Shown in pieces: positions 18,974 to 27,509 of a stretch of DNA of 64,000 bases (positions are counted from its first letter, which is position 1; the number at the start of each line of letters is the position of its first letter). The notes beneath the pieces are model-generated. The model worked only from the letters and a program-made list of their open reading frames with translations, was not told the origin of the DNA and made no database searches. The translations under genes and the position numbers were made by a program. Source of the DNA: Acidobacteriota bacterium (GTDB lineage: Bacteria > Acidobacteriota > Terriglobia > Terriglobales > Acidobacteriaceae); NCBI GenBank assembly GCA_021846985.1, contig JAJZVX010000017.1, positions 1 through 64,000 on the forward strand. Direction: 5' to 3'.

Positions 18974-19798
18974 ATGAAAAGGCCAATGATCGGGGGAGAC
19001 AAGGCGAAACGGCGGGTTCGCATGGCCTGTATTGTGGCCATGACGGCGGCGATGTGTCTTTCTCCGGCGTGGGCCTGGGGGCAACACGGAGGCGGCATGC
19101 GCGGGCAGAGGCCGCAAGCGTCCCGGCCGCAGCGACAGGATCGAGGGCGGCCGCAGCGGGGCGGCGCAAGTCAGATGCCGGGACCGCAGGGAAGGCCGAT
19201 GGGGAACAGGCCGATGGGCCCGGGAGCGCGCGGGATGGCCTCTTCGCCCCGGCCGGAATACCCGGGGGCGGGACGCACGGGCTCAACGTATCCGGGGCCG
19301 CCTTATCTCGGACCGGGATCGCCGCGGCCGTCCTATCCGGGATCTGCGGGACCGCGTTACTCACCGCCGGGGCACCTGGGCGACTGGCTCTACCAGCATC
19401 GCGGCGCCTCCTTGCAGGATCAGGAACGGATGCTGCGGGCCGATCCCAGCTTCAAGGGTTTGCCGCCCGCCGAGCAGCAGCGGGTGATGCAGCAGTTGCA
19501 GCAGGTGGACCGGATGCCGGAGGCGCGGCGGCAGCGGCGGCTGGCGCGCGCCGAAGCGCTGGAGCGTCTGACGCCGCAGGAGCGCATGCTGGTGACGAAT
19601 TCGGCGCGGATGTGGGCCGAGCAGCCTGTGGCGCGGCAGGGGCTGATGCGGGGTGCGTTTCGGGATTTGCGGAGCGTGCCGCCGGAGCAGCGGCAGACGG
19701 TGCTGAATTCGGAGCGGTACAGGCGCATGTTCAGCACGCAGGAGCGGGACATCCTGACGAATATGCTGCGCGTGGAACCGTACGAGCCGCAAAAATAG
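18974..19798 (+). CDS. Exported DUF3106-like protein
   Basis: This 274-residue protein has a signal peptide (CIVAMTAAMCLSPAWAWGQ). A Gly/Pro/Arg/Gln-rich low-complexity region of about 120 residues follows. The helical C-terminal part includes FKGLPPAEQQRVMQQLQQVD, LTPQERMLVTNSAR, VPPEQRQTVLNSERY and FSTQERDILTNMLRV. These repeated LP/TP-x2-Q/E-R-x3 helices resemble DUF3106 and the CpxP/Spy-like class of periplasmic stress proteins. It lies 64 bases after the anti-sigma gene, so it may sense or relay envelope signals to that protein. The function is unproven. Confidence 0.75.
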   Translation: MKRPMIGGDKAKRRVRMACIVAMTAAMCLSPAWAWGQHGGGMRGQRPQASRPQRQDRGRPQRGGASQMPGPQGRPMGNRPMGPGARGMASSPRPEYPGAGRTGSTYPGPPYLGPGSPRPSYPGSAGPRYSPPGHLGDWLYQHRGASLQDQERMLRADPSFKGLPPAEQQRVMQQLQQVDRMPEARRQRRLARAEALERLTPQERMLVTNSARMWAEQPVARQGLMRGAFRDLRSVPPEQRQTVLNSERYRRMFSTQERDILTNMLRVEPYEPQK

Positions 19799-19890
19799 AA
19801 GGGGCGCGCCTGTGCGGTTCATGACGGGCGCACAAGGCCGCGGGGAAACCGCGGGCAGCCGCTGCGGGCGAGGAAAAGCGCGGTTGGACT

Positions 19891-20946
19891 ATGATCCTGG
19901 TTGTGATGAAAGCCCGCGCGCGCACCTTTCAGGGGATAGGGGCAGGGTTGGCGGCTGTGTTGGCCGTGCTGCTGTGGACGCCGATGCCGGCATGGGGCGG
20001 CAAGAGGCCGGGGCAGGTGGTGAAGCCGCTGGCAGGCCCGCGCGCCACGGCGCTGCAGGCGACGCCGATCTATGTGCAGCCGGATCGGAAGTCGGCAAAG
20101 GTAGACCGCTTGCAGATGGGCCGGGAGATGGTGGTTGTGGAGAAGAGCGGGCCGTGGCTGCGGGTATACGCGAACACGGACATCGAGGAGCTGGCGCATC
20201 AGAAGGAGACGCCGGATTTTGGCGGCGACGAAACGCCTCCGCCGATTTCGGGATGGATTGAGGGTCGGGGGATTGTGGTGGAGGGTTCACCGCGCGGCGA
20301 CCTGGTGCTGATGGGCGCGGCGTCGGAGGAAGAAGCGCTGGCCAGCGATCCGCGAGGACCGGTGAATGCGGCGCGGAGCGCGTGGCTGCTCTACCGGCGC
20401 GTGGTGGAGATGTTTCCCCATTCGCCGCTGGCGCCGGAGGCGAGGTGGCGGGCGGCGGATATCGAGTGGCAGATGGAGAAGGCGGACGCGGCCACGAGGC
20501 CCTCGGCGCGTGAGGCGGCGCCTTATCTGCGCGACCGGATGGACGAAGAGGAGTTGCGGAAGGTGATCCGCGACGATCCCCAATCGCGCTGGGCGGCGCT
20601 GGCGGCCTACGACCTGATCGACAACAAACTGTGCGGCGGCTGGCAAGGGCAGGAGAAGTGTCCGGAGAAAGAGTCGGAAGCGTATGAGAAGTACGCTGAT
20701 GACTACCCGGATGGGCCGAAGACGGCGCCGGCGCTCTATCAGGCGACATACCGGCAGGCGGTACTGGCAGACATGTACAAAGCCGGCGGGAACGGTAAAA
20801 AGAGCGCGGATGCGCGCGAGCATGCCCGCGCGCTGGCCGCAAGGTTAAAAGATAAGTTTCCCCAGACGGATTCCTCCTGGCGAGCGGCAGCGCTGGTGTA
20901 CAAATTGGAGGAAGGGATCCCTGTTTACGGAATCGATTTGAATTGA
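19891..20946 (+). CDS. Exported protein with SH3-like domain and TPR-like helices
   Basis: This 351-residue protein has a signal sequence (GIGAGLAAVLAVLLWTPMPA). An SH3-like part follows: ATPIYVQPDRKSAKVDRLQM with GPWLRVYANT and SGWIEGRG. From about residue 155 it is helical and resembles tetratricopeptide repeats of the BamD/YbgF kind (NAARSAWLLYRRVVEMFPHS, APALYQATYRQAVLADMYK). It is probably periplasmic. ATGs at 19891 and 19906 are both usable. It sits between the sigma/anti-sigma/DUF3106 genes and uppP on one strand, so it may belong to the same envelope regulon. A bacterial SH3 region often binds peptidoglycan, but that is inference here. Confidence 0.65.
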   Translation: MILVVMKARARTFQGIGAGLAAVLAVLLWTPMPAWGGKRPGQVVKPLAGPRATALQATPIYVQPDRKSAKVDRLQMGREMVVVEKSGPWLRVYANTDIEELAHQKETPDFGGDETPPPISGWIEGRGIVVEGSPRGDLVLMGAASEEEALASDPRGPVNAARSAWLLYRRVVEMFPHSPLAPEARWRAADIEWQMEKADAATRPSAREAAPYLRDRMDEEELRKVIRDDPQSRWAALAAYDLIDNKLCGGWQGQEKCPEKESEAYEKYADDYPDGPKTAPALYQATYRQAVLADMYKAGGNGKKSADAREHARALAARLKDKFPQTDSSWRAAALVYKLEEGIPVYGIDLN

Positions 20947-21007
20947 GCGGCAGGCTCAGGACTGCGTCCGGCGACGGAAGCAGGAACGGTTGCGCCGCGG
21001 AGGCTTC

Positions 21008-21889
21008 TTGAACGCATATTTGCTGAGTGTTTTATTAGGCATTGTGGAAGGACTGACCGAATTTTTGCCGGTGAGCTCGACGGCGCATCTGCGTATTACG
21101 GAAGCCCTGATGAGACTGCCCATGGACGATGCCTACTGGAAGATGTACACGATCGTGATCCAGTTGGGGGCGATTCTGGCGCTGTGTCTGTTGTTTCTGG
21201 GGCGGATTGTGGAGTTTACGCGGACGTTTCCGCGGGGCGAGGACGGGGGGCGGAACTGGCTGACGCATCCGATTTCTCTGACCATGATCGCCTTTGCGTG
21301 CACGTCGGCGCCGGCGCTGGCGCTGCGCAAGTGGAGCGAGGCGAACCTGGGCAGCGTGAAGGCGATGGCGTGGGCGCTGCTGCTGGGCGGGATCGTGATG
21401 TGGATTGTGGACGCCTGGAGCGTGCGCTACGAGGCGGGGACGCGCGAGGTGGAAGAGATGAATCTGGCCCAGGCCGTGTGGGTGGGGCTGTGCCAGACGT
21501 TTTCGGCGGTGTTTCCGGGGGTGTCGCGGTCGATGTCGACGATAGCCGCGGGGCAGATAGTGGGAATGACGCGGCCGGCGGCGCTGGAGTTCAGCTTCCT
21601 GCTGTCGATTCCGACCATGATCGCGGCGACGTGCTGGGATCTGTGGAAGGAGATCCACACGGGGAATGTACTTCTTCTGACGTCGCAGGCGGCGCCGGAA
21701 GTGGCGATGAACACCGAGCGGTGGGTGGTGTTGATCATCGGCGCGGTGGTGTCGTTCATTGTGGCTTTGGGCGTGGTGGAGTGGTTTCTTTACTGGGTGC
21801 GCAAGCATGGGCTGGCCATCTTTGCGGTGTACCGGATACTGCTGGGCGGCGCGCTGCTGGCGGCGGGGAGCCACTTTATCGGGCGGTGA
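21008..21889 (+). CDS. uppP: Undecaprenyl-diphosphatase
   Basis: This 293-residue membrane enzyme dephosphorylates undecaprenyl diphosphate to recycle the lipid carrier for peptidoglycan and other glycans. The TTG at 21008 is chosen because it gives the family start LNAYLLSVLLGIVEGLTEFL with GGAGG four bases upstream; a TTG at 20990 adds six residues. The E-x3-E motif is in EGLTEFLPVSS, and PGVSRSMSTIAAG matches the PG-SRS phosphate-binding motif. The usual VSSTGHL reads VSSTAHL here. At least seven hydrophobic segments are visible. The neighbouring envelope genes fit a cell-wall role. Confidence 0.95.
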   Translation: MNAYLLSVLLGIVEGLTEFLPVSSTAHLRITEALMRLPMDDAYWKMYTIVIQLGAILALCLLFLGRIVEFTRTFPRGEDGGRNWLTHPISLTMIAFACTSAPALALRKWSEANLGSVKAMAWALLLGGIVMWIVDAWSVRYEAGTREVEEMNLAQAVWVGLCQTFSAVFPGVSRSMSTIAAGQIVGMTRPAALEFSFLLSIPTMIAATCWDLWKEIHTGNVLLLTSQAAPEVAMNTERWVVLIIGAVVSFIVALGVVEWFLYWVRKHGLAIFAVYRILLGGALLAAGSHFIGR

Positions 21890-22061
21890 CGGAGCCAGGG
21901 CATAAGCTTCGATTATCCGGGGGTTGGCAGCGTGGTTCCCCGGGGCTGGTTTTGCGCGGGAATCCCTGCGGGAGCGGGGATAATAGAGTCTGCTCTGGGA
22001 TTTTCCCCTCTGCTTGGGCCGGCCGGCAAGCGCAGCCTGCCTGAGCGGGAGCAAACCCGCG

Positions 22062-24584
22062 ATGAAACCCCTTCACTACCAAGCGTCTCCGGCGCGTTTT
22101 CGACCCCTGCATGTATTTCTTGGGCTGGTGTTGACGCTGATCGCGTTGATGCTTCTGCTGGCGCTTTCCACTTATCATGCGTCGGACCCTTCTTTGAACA
22201 CGGCGGCGGGGACGGTCAAGCCGGGAAACTGGATGGGTCTTTTCGGAGCATGGTTGAGCGACCTGCTTTTGCAGGCATTTGGCGTGACGGCATTTCTGAT
22301 CCCAGTGTGGCTGGGCGGGCTGGGGTGGAGTTGCCTGCGGTCGCGATCGGGGGGATCCGCGTTTCTGCGGCTGATGGGGAGCGTGCTGGCGCTGGCGTTT
22401 GTGCCGACGGCGTTTGCGCTGTTGCCGTGGCATGGGCTGTGGATGCACGCGGTGCCGCTGGAGGGCGTGACAGGCAGGCTGCTGGCCGGGCTGCTGGTGA
22501 GTTTTGTGAACGTGCAGGGGGCGTGGCTGGTGACGGGGATTCTGGCGCCGGCGGGAGTCTACTTTGCCGGGGCGATGAGCCTGCGGGCGATGGTGAGCGC
22601 GCTGGAGGACCGGTGGCTGACGGTGGTGGAGTGGCACGACCGCTGGCGGAACTGGCGCGAGGAGCGCGCGGAGCGGCGCGTGGAGCGCTGGGCGGAACCA
22701 GCACCGCAGAGGACGCCGGGAGGCGAAGCCGCAATGGCGCCGGCGCGGGCGGGCGGGCTGGGCGGGCTGTTCGGCCGGCGCGAGCGGGTGTTTGAGCCGG
22801 ATCTTCTGGACGAGATTCCTGCCTACCAGCGGAGCGGGGTGCATCCGGGCCAGGACGAGGCTGCAGGAGCGGCGGCCGTCCGCCCGAGCGTGTGGGAACG
22901 CAGCATGGAAGCGCGCGCGCCCGGCGCGGGCGCGGGGGTTCCGGCGCCAGTGCTGCCCATCCGGCCGGAGCTCGCGGAGCCTGTGCGCGACAGAGAGCCG
23001 GCATACCCGCCAGAGATCGGGACCGGGGTCGAGAGACGGCCGGCGCTGCAGATTGCGATTCATGAGCGGGCCGACGCGGAGGTGCGGACGGCGACGGTGG
23101 CGCCCAAGCAGGTGAGCGGTTACAAGCTGCCGCCGAGCACGTTGCTGAATATGGGCGATGGTCCGCAACAGGTGCGCGAAGACGCGCTGCGGCAAGAGGC
23201 GCAGGTGCTGGTGGAAAAGTGCGCGGAGTTCGACGTGCGCGGGCAGGTGGTGCAAATCAACCCCGGGCCGATGGTGACGACGTACGAGTTCAAGCCGGAG
23301 GCGGGGGTGAAGTACTCGCGGGTGACGGGACTGGCGGACGACCTGTGTCTGGCGATGCGGGCGGAGAGCATCCTGATCGAGAGGATGGCCGGCAAGAGCA
23401 CGGTGGGCATTCAGGTGCCAAACCACGAGCGGGAGACGATTCATCTGCGCGATGTGCTGGAGTCGGAGAACTTTCACAAGGCGAAGTCGCGGCTGGCGAT
23501 CGCCATGGGCAAGGACATCAACGGGCGGATCATGACGGCGGACCTGGCGGTGATGCCGCACGTGCTGATTGCGGGCTCGACGGGATCGGGCAAGTCGGTG
23601 GCCATCAACGCCATGATCATGAGCCTGCTGTTCCGGACCACGCCGGAGCAGGTGCGTTTGATCCTGGTGGATCCGAAGCGGGTGGAACTGGGGATGTACG
23701 AGGGGATTCCGCACCTGTTTACGCCCATCATTACCGAGCCCAAGCTGGCGGCGAATGCGCTGCGCAACGCGGTGCGGGAGATGGAGCGGCGGCTGAAACT
23801 GCTGGCCACACGCAGCGTGCGGAACATCGACCAGTACAACAAGCTCTTTGAGGGCGGCACGCCTTCGCTGTTTGATGAGGGCGAGGATGAAGCGCCTTTG
23901 CCCTACATCGTCATCATCATCGACGAACTGGCGGACCTGATGATGCTGGACCGGGCCAATGTCGAGGAGTCGATTACGCGTCTGGCGCAGATGGCGCGGG
24001 CGGTAGGGATTCACCTGATCCTCGCGACGCAGCGGCCGAGCGTGGACGTAATCACAGGGTTGATCAAGGCGAATATTCCCACCCGCATCAGTTTCCGGCT
24101 GGCGACGAAAGTGGATTCGCGGACGATTCTGGACACCAACGGAGCCGAGGCGCTGCTGGGCCGCGGCGACATGCTCTTCCTGCCCCCGGGAACAAGCCGT
24201 CTGGTACGGCTGCACGCGCCATTTGTGAGCGAGAAAGAGACAGCAGCGGTGGTGGAGTTCTGGAAGGCGCAGGGCGAGGCTGAGTACATGCATGGGTTCC
24301 TGGAGTCGCCGCGCGAGGAGAAGCAGGACGGGACCGGCATAGGCGGGGACGAAGAGGGGAACGACCCTCTGTTCGACGATGCGGTGCGGCTGGTCTTCGA
24401 GTTTGGCAAGGCTTCCACCTCGTTGTTGCAGCGGCGGCTGCGGATTGGGTACGGCCGGGCGGCGCACCTGATCGACCTGATGGAGAAAGATGGGCTGGTG
24501 GGGCCGGCCGACGGCTCGCGGCCGCGGGAGATTCTGAAGGCGCCCGGCTGGCTGCACGAAGTTTCGGCTTCGGCCATGGAATGA
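22062..24584 (+). CDS. ftsK: FtsK/SpoIIIE DNA translocase
   Basis: This 840-residue protein has four N-terminal membrane helices (residues about 15-170, including VFLGLVLTLIALMLLLALST). A linker rich in Ala, Pro and Arg follows, then the motor: alpha domain, Walker A at about 504-516 (AGSTGSGKSVAI) and Walker B (YIVIIIDELADLMM). The C-terminal gamma winged helix, which reads KOPS-type orienting sequences, begins DPLFDDAVRLVFEFG. It moves DNA at the division septum to clear and resolve chromosomes. The ATG at 22062 is preferred over an upstream in-frame start at 22014. The length is typical of short-linker FtsK proteins. Confidence 0.96.
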   Translation: MKPLHYQASPARFRPLHVFLGLVLTLIALMLLLALSTYHASDPSLNTAAGTVKPGNWMGLFGAWLSDLLLQAFGVTAFLIPVWLGGLGWSCLRSRSGGSAFLRLMGSVLALAFVPTAFALLPWHGLWMHAVPLEGVTGRLLAGLLVSFVNVQGAWLVTGILAPAGVYFAGAMSLRAMVSALEDRWLTVVEWHDRWRNWREERAERRVERWAEPAPQRTPGGEAAMAPARAGGLGGLFGRRERVFEPDLLDEIPAYQRSGVHPGQDEAAGAAAVRPSVWERSMEARAPGAGAGVPAPVLPIRPELAEPVRDREPAYPPEIGTGVERRPALQIAIHERADAEVRTATVAPKQVSGYKLPPSTLLNMGDGPQQVREDALRQEAQVLVEKCAEFDVRGQVVQINPGPMVTTYEFKPEAGVKYSRVTGLADDLCLAMRAESILIERMAGKSTVGIQVPNHERETIHLRDVLESENFHKAKSRLAIAMGKDINGRIMTADLAVMPHVLIAGSTGSGKSVAINAMIMSLLFRTTPEQVRLILVDPKRVELGMYEGIPHLFTPIITEPKLAANALRNAVREMERRLKLLATRSVRNIDQYNKLFEGGTPSLFDEGEDEAPLPYIVIIIDELADLMMLDRANVEESITRLAQMARAVGIHLILATQRPSVDVITGLIKANIPTRISFRLATKVDSRTILDTNGAEALLGRGDMLFLPPGTSRLVRLHAPFVSEKETAAVVEFWKAQGEAEYMHGFLESPREEKQDGTGIGGDEEGNDPLFDDAVRLVFEFGKASTSLLQRRLRIGYGRAAHLIDLMEKDGLVGPADGSRPREILKAPGWLHEVSASAME

Positions 24585-24621
24585 CGGCAGAGCCGGTCTG
24601 CTACAGTGGCAGACTAGAGTC

Positions 24622-25401
24622 ATGCGCGGATTGACTGCAAATAAGCCGTTGCCGGCTGTGTTGCTAATTGATGACGACATGGTAAGCCGCGAGGTTCTGG
24701 CCACACTGCTGACTATGGGCGGATTGAGCGTACACACCGCGGCGGACGGAAGGACGGCGCTCGAACTGCTCACGCAGGGTTCATGTGCGCCGGACGCCAT
24801 CCTGATGGATGCTCGGATGCCGGGCCTGAGCGGCAGAGACCTGATCGTCGAATTGAGGAAATTGAGCCGGGCGGTGGTGGTCGCGATGAGCGGCAGCGAT
24901 GCTCCCGCAGACATTGCGGCGGCCGCGGACGGATTCCTGCTGAAGCCGTTCGGAGTGGAGGAACTGGCCAGACTGCTGGAGAGGCGGGAAGCGCAGAAAA
25001 GGCCTGAAGTGGAGGCTAACGAGCCGGGAGAGCCGGTGGTGAAGGCGGAGACGCTGGCGCAGCTTCGCGCCATGATGCCGGAGAAGGGCGTGCGGCGGAT
25101 CTATGCCGTGATGGTGGCGGACCTGGACCAGCGCATGGCGGCGCTGGAGGCGGCGATCGGGCGAGGCGATCTTGCCGAGGTGGGGAGGATTGGGCATGCG
25201 ATCAAGGGCGGCTGCGCGATGGCAGGGGCGGCGCAGGCGGCGCGGCTGGGGGAACGGCTGGAGACCGCGGGAGCGGAGGCCTGGGGTAACGAACTGGATA
25301 ACAGCAGGCAGTTACTGAAGGAATTGCGAACGGCGCATCGGAATCTGGAGCGTATGCTGGAGGCGGAATTCCCCGCGCAGACGCAGGGAATGGGAGGCTA
25401 G
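24622..25401 (+). CDS. Response regulator receiver fused to an Hpt domain
   Basis: This 259-residue protein has an N-terminal receiver (VLLIDDDMVSREVL, phospho-acceptor D63 in ILMDARMPG, Lys in LLKPFG). A short linker leads to a C-terminal histidine phosphotransfer domain with His192 in IGHAIKGGCAMAGA. It has neither a kinase nor an output domain, so it acts as a phosphorelay intermediate that can both receive and pass on phosphate. The next gene, a DNA-binding regulator, starts 8 bases after its stop and is the obvious partner. The initiating kinase is not adjacent; the orphan kinase at 7.8 kb is one possibility among many. Confidence 0.9.
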   Translation: MRGLTANKPLPAVLLIDDDMVSREVLATLLTMGGLSVHTAADGRTALELLTQGSCAPDAILMDARMPGLSGRDLIVELRKLSRAVVVAMSGSDAPADIAAAADGFLLKPFGVEELARLLERREAQKRPEVEANEPGEPVVKAETLAQLRAMMPEKGVRRIYAVMVADLDQRMAALEAAIGRGDLAEVGRIGHAIKGGCAMAGAAQAARLGERLETAGAEAWGNELDNSRQLLKELRTAHRNLERMLEAEFPAQTQGMGG

Positions 25402-25409
25402 CGGCAGAC

Positions 25410-26072
25410 GTGGAACGACCGATCCGAATCGTGGTGGCGGACGATCATCCGGTGGTCCGCATTGGCGTGGGGAACATGCTCAGTCCCGACGATGGCTTCG
25501 AACTGGTGGGCGAGGCGTCCGACGGCGATGAGGCGATCACGCAGACGCTGGAGTTGCAACCGGACATTCTGCTGCTGGACCTGCAGATGCCGCGGCTTCC
25601 GGGCCTGGAGGCGATGCGGGCCATCATGAATGGCACGCCGACGGTGAAGATACTGCTGCTCACCTCGACGATCACCACGCAGCAGATCATCGAGGCTCTG
25701 CATATTGGGGCGCGGGGGATTGTGCTGAAAGACGCGCTGGCGGGTCATCTGCAGACGGCCATCCGGACGGTGATCAACGGTGACTACTGGATCGGCGGCA
25801 AGCGGGTGATCAACCTGATGTCGGCCTTGCACGACCTGATGCAGCAGGCCGCGGCGCCGCAACGGAAAACCTATGGGTTGACGCCGCGGGAACTGGAGGT
25901 GGTGGGAGCGATTGTGGAGGGATGCAGCAATCGCGACATCGCCAAGCAGTTCAGCTTGAGCGAGGAGACGGTGAAGCGCCATCTGTCGAATATTTTCGAC
26001 AAGACGGGGGTTTCGACGCGGCTGGAGCTGGCGCTTTTCGCGATCGCGCATCACCTGGTGGAACCGCAGTAG
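25410..26072 (+). CDS. NarL/FixJ-type response regulator
   Basis: This 220-residue two-domain regulator has a receiver (IVVADDHPVVRIGV, phospho-acceptor D57 in LLLDLQMPR, and the switch Lys in GIVLKDAL). The LuxR-type helix-turn-helix reads LTPRELEVVGAIVEGCSNRD, then SLSEETVKRHLSNIFDKTGV. It starts with GTG 8 bases after the receiver-Hpt gene, so the two are almost certainly co-transcribed and translationally linked. On phosphorylation it should bind promoters as a dimer. The targets are not visible in the window. Confidence 0.93.
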   Translation: MERPIRIVVADDHPVVRIGVGNMLSPDDGFELVGEASDGDEAITQTLELQPDILLLDLQMPRLPGLEAMRAIMNGTPTVKILLLTSTITTQQIIEALHIGARGIVLKDALAGHLQTAIRTVINGDYWIGGKRVINLMSALHDLMQQAAAPQRKTYGLTPRELEVVGAIVEGCSNRDIAKQFSLSEETVKRHLSNIFDKTGVSTRLELALFAIAHHLVEPQ

Positions 26073-26186
26073 AGACAAAGATCCGGAAAGAGCGGCGGGA
26101 GTTTGGGCGCGGGGCGGATTGCCGCCCTGGGCGATTGTGCCGCATGCCGGTGTTTCCGGGTTCTTTGCGGCGCAAGCCTCAGGCGC

Positions 26187-27206
26187 TCAATCTTCCCCGG
26201 GAAAACGGACGCCGAGCGCGGCGCGGGCTGCCTCCAGCATGCGCGCCATTCCTATCGACAGGCCGTGGGTGATGACGGGGCTTTCGCGGCGGCCGTCCTG
26301 CAACAACTCGCAAAAGTGAGCGGTTTCGTAGTTGAAGCCGCCGGCGGTGAAGGGCTCGTGAAGCTCGACGACCCGTCCATCGAGATAGTGGATGGAGGCG
26401 CGGACGGGATTCCACCAGTTGGCGTGGATGAGCGCGTAGCCGCGCGGCGCGGAGAGGATGGCATCGCCGCGGCTGAGCAGGTCGAGGCCGGTGTGGAGTT
26501 GGGCCATGCCGCGCTGGTGCTCGGACTGGATGAGGGCGAGGGTGTCAACGCCGGCGGAGCCGATGCGGCCCATGACCTGCATCGACTTGAAATCGCCGAG
26601 CCAGGCGAGAGCGAGGAAGGCCTCGTAGGGGCCGATGCCCATGATGCCGCCGCCGGCCAATCCGGGAAAGAAGAGCGGGTAGTCGGGCGGGCGCGTGGAG
26701 TCGGCGTGGCCTGCGCGGACGAAGCCGACGGGGCCGATGGGATCGGCTTCGAGGTAGGCGAGGAGGCGGCGGTAGAGCGGAAAGAAGGGCGGCTTCATGG
26801 CTTCCATGAAGAGCAGGCCATGGCGATGAGCGGTGTCGAGCATGGCGTGGAGTTGCCGTTCGTTCAGGGCGGCGGGCTTTTCACAGAGGACATGCTTGCC
26901 GGCTTCAAGGGCGTGGATGGAGAGGGCCGCGTGCGTATCGGGGTGGGTGGCGATGTAGACGGCGTCGATGGGACTTGACGCGAGGCCGTGCAGCGTTAGA
27001 GGTTCGCGGATGGGCAAGAACTGTGATGCGCCATATTGACGCGCGAAATGGGCGGTTTTTTCGGGATTGCGGCCCCAAATGGCGTGGAGAGTTGTGCCCT
27101 GGACGGCGGCGAGCCCCTGCGCGAAACGCGCGCCAGCGCGACCGGGACCAATGATGCCCCAGCAGACCGTTTGAGTGGATTTATCCGGCGATTGAGAGAG
27201 AGTCAT
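26187..27206 (-). CDS. Gfo/Idh/MocA family oxidoreductase
   Basis: This 339-residue cytoplasmic NAD(P)-dependent enzyme starts with a Rossmann motif (VCWGIIGPGRAGARFAQG) and carries the family signature AGKHVLCEKPAALN. The C-terminal domain reads GGGIMGIGPYEAFLAL in place of the usual GGG-LxDIGxY. The Asp of that motif is thus Gly here, which may alter or weaken catalysis. It is divergent from the tandem GH2 genes across 303 bases, so it may be regulated with them. It could act on a sugar released by those enzymes. It differs clearly from the other family member at 15.2 kb. Confidence 0.85.
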   Translation of the reverse strand: MTLSQSPDKSTQTVCWGIIGPGRAGARFAQGLAAVQGTTLHAIWGRNPEKTAHFARQYGASQFLPIREPLTLHGLASSPIDAVYIATHPDTHAALSIHALEAGKHVLCEKPAALNERQLHAMLDTAHRHGLLFMEAMKPPFFPLYRRLLAYLEADPIGPVGFVRAGHADSTRPPDYPLFFPGLAGGGIMGIGPYEAFLALAWLGDFKSMQVMGRIGSAGVDTLALIQSEHQRGMAQLHTGLDLLSRGDAILSAPRGYALIHANWWNPVRASIHYLDGRVVELHEPFTAGGFNYETAHFCELLQDGRRESPVITHGLSIGMARMLEAARAALGVRFPGED

Positions 27207-27509
27207 CGATTCAATCTAACGCCGTGGGCGCAAGGCTGTCGCGAGAGCGGAGCCATGCGGAATTTGCAGGGCCATACGCTCTGTTTCACATGGTGTAAAC
27301 CGGCAAAAAAGCGAAGACATTGCCATTGCGCGGAGTGGTATAAAGGACCGTCGCAAGAGTGCGGCCCCAGCGGAGCGCTGACGATTTTTCACTGGAGCGC
27401 GCACGGGGCGGGCGTGTTTTTCTCATTCCGTTTTTTCATTCCAGGAACGAAGCGAGCGGGATGGGATTCCGGGGCCGTGGAAGGAAACGTATTCATGGGG
27501 GGTGAAGTC
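27207..27509. promoter_or_regulatory. Divergent promoter region before the tandem GH2 genes
   Basis: This 303-base gap separates the minus-strand oxidoreductase from the GH2 pair. It is richer in A/T than the genes. A TATAAA box preceded at 17 bases by GACATT (near 27318) could form a weak promoter toward the GH2 genes. GTTTCACATGGTGTAAAC near 27285 is an imperfect palindrome with a one-base offset that might be a LacI-type operator. No ORF with coding character was seen. Both elements are speculative. Confidence 0.3.

Noticed and set aside
21876..25073. A 1065-codon open frame on the minus strand opposite uppP/ftsK/receiver-Hpt
   Set aside because: Composition is dominated by Arg, His, Pro and Gln with no domain motif. 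It mirrors three well-identified plus-strand genes and is a GC-skew artefact.
27285..27302. GTTTCACATGGTGTAAAC as a LacI-type operator
   Set aside because: The two halves differ by a one-base offset, and there is no regulator gene beside it. It was kept only as a remark in the promoter region.
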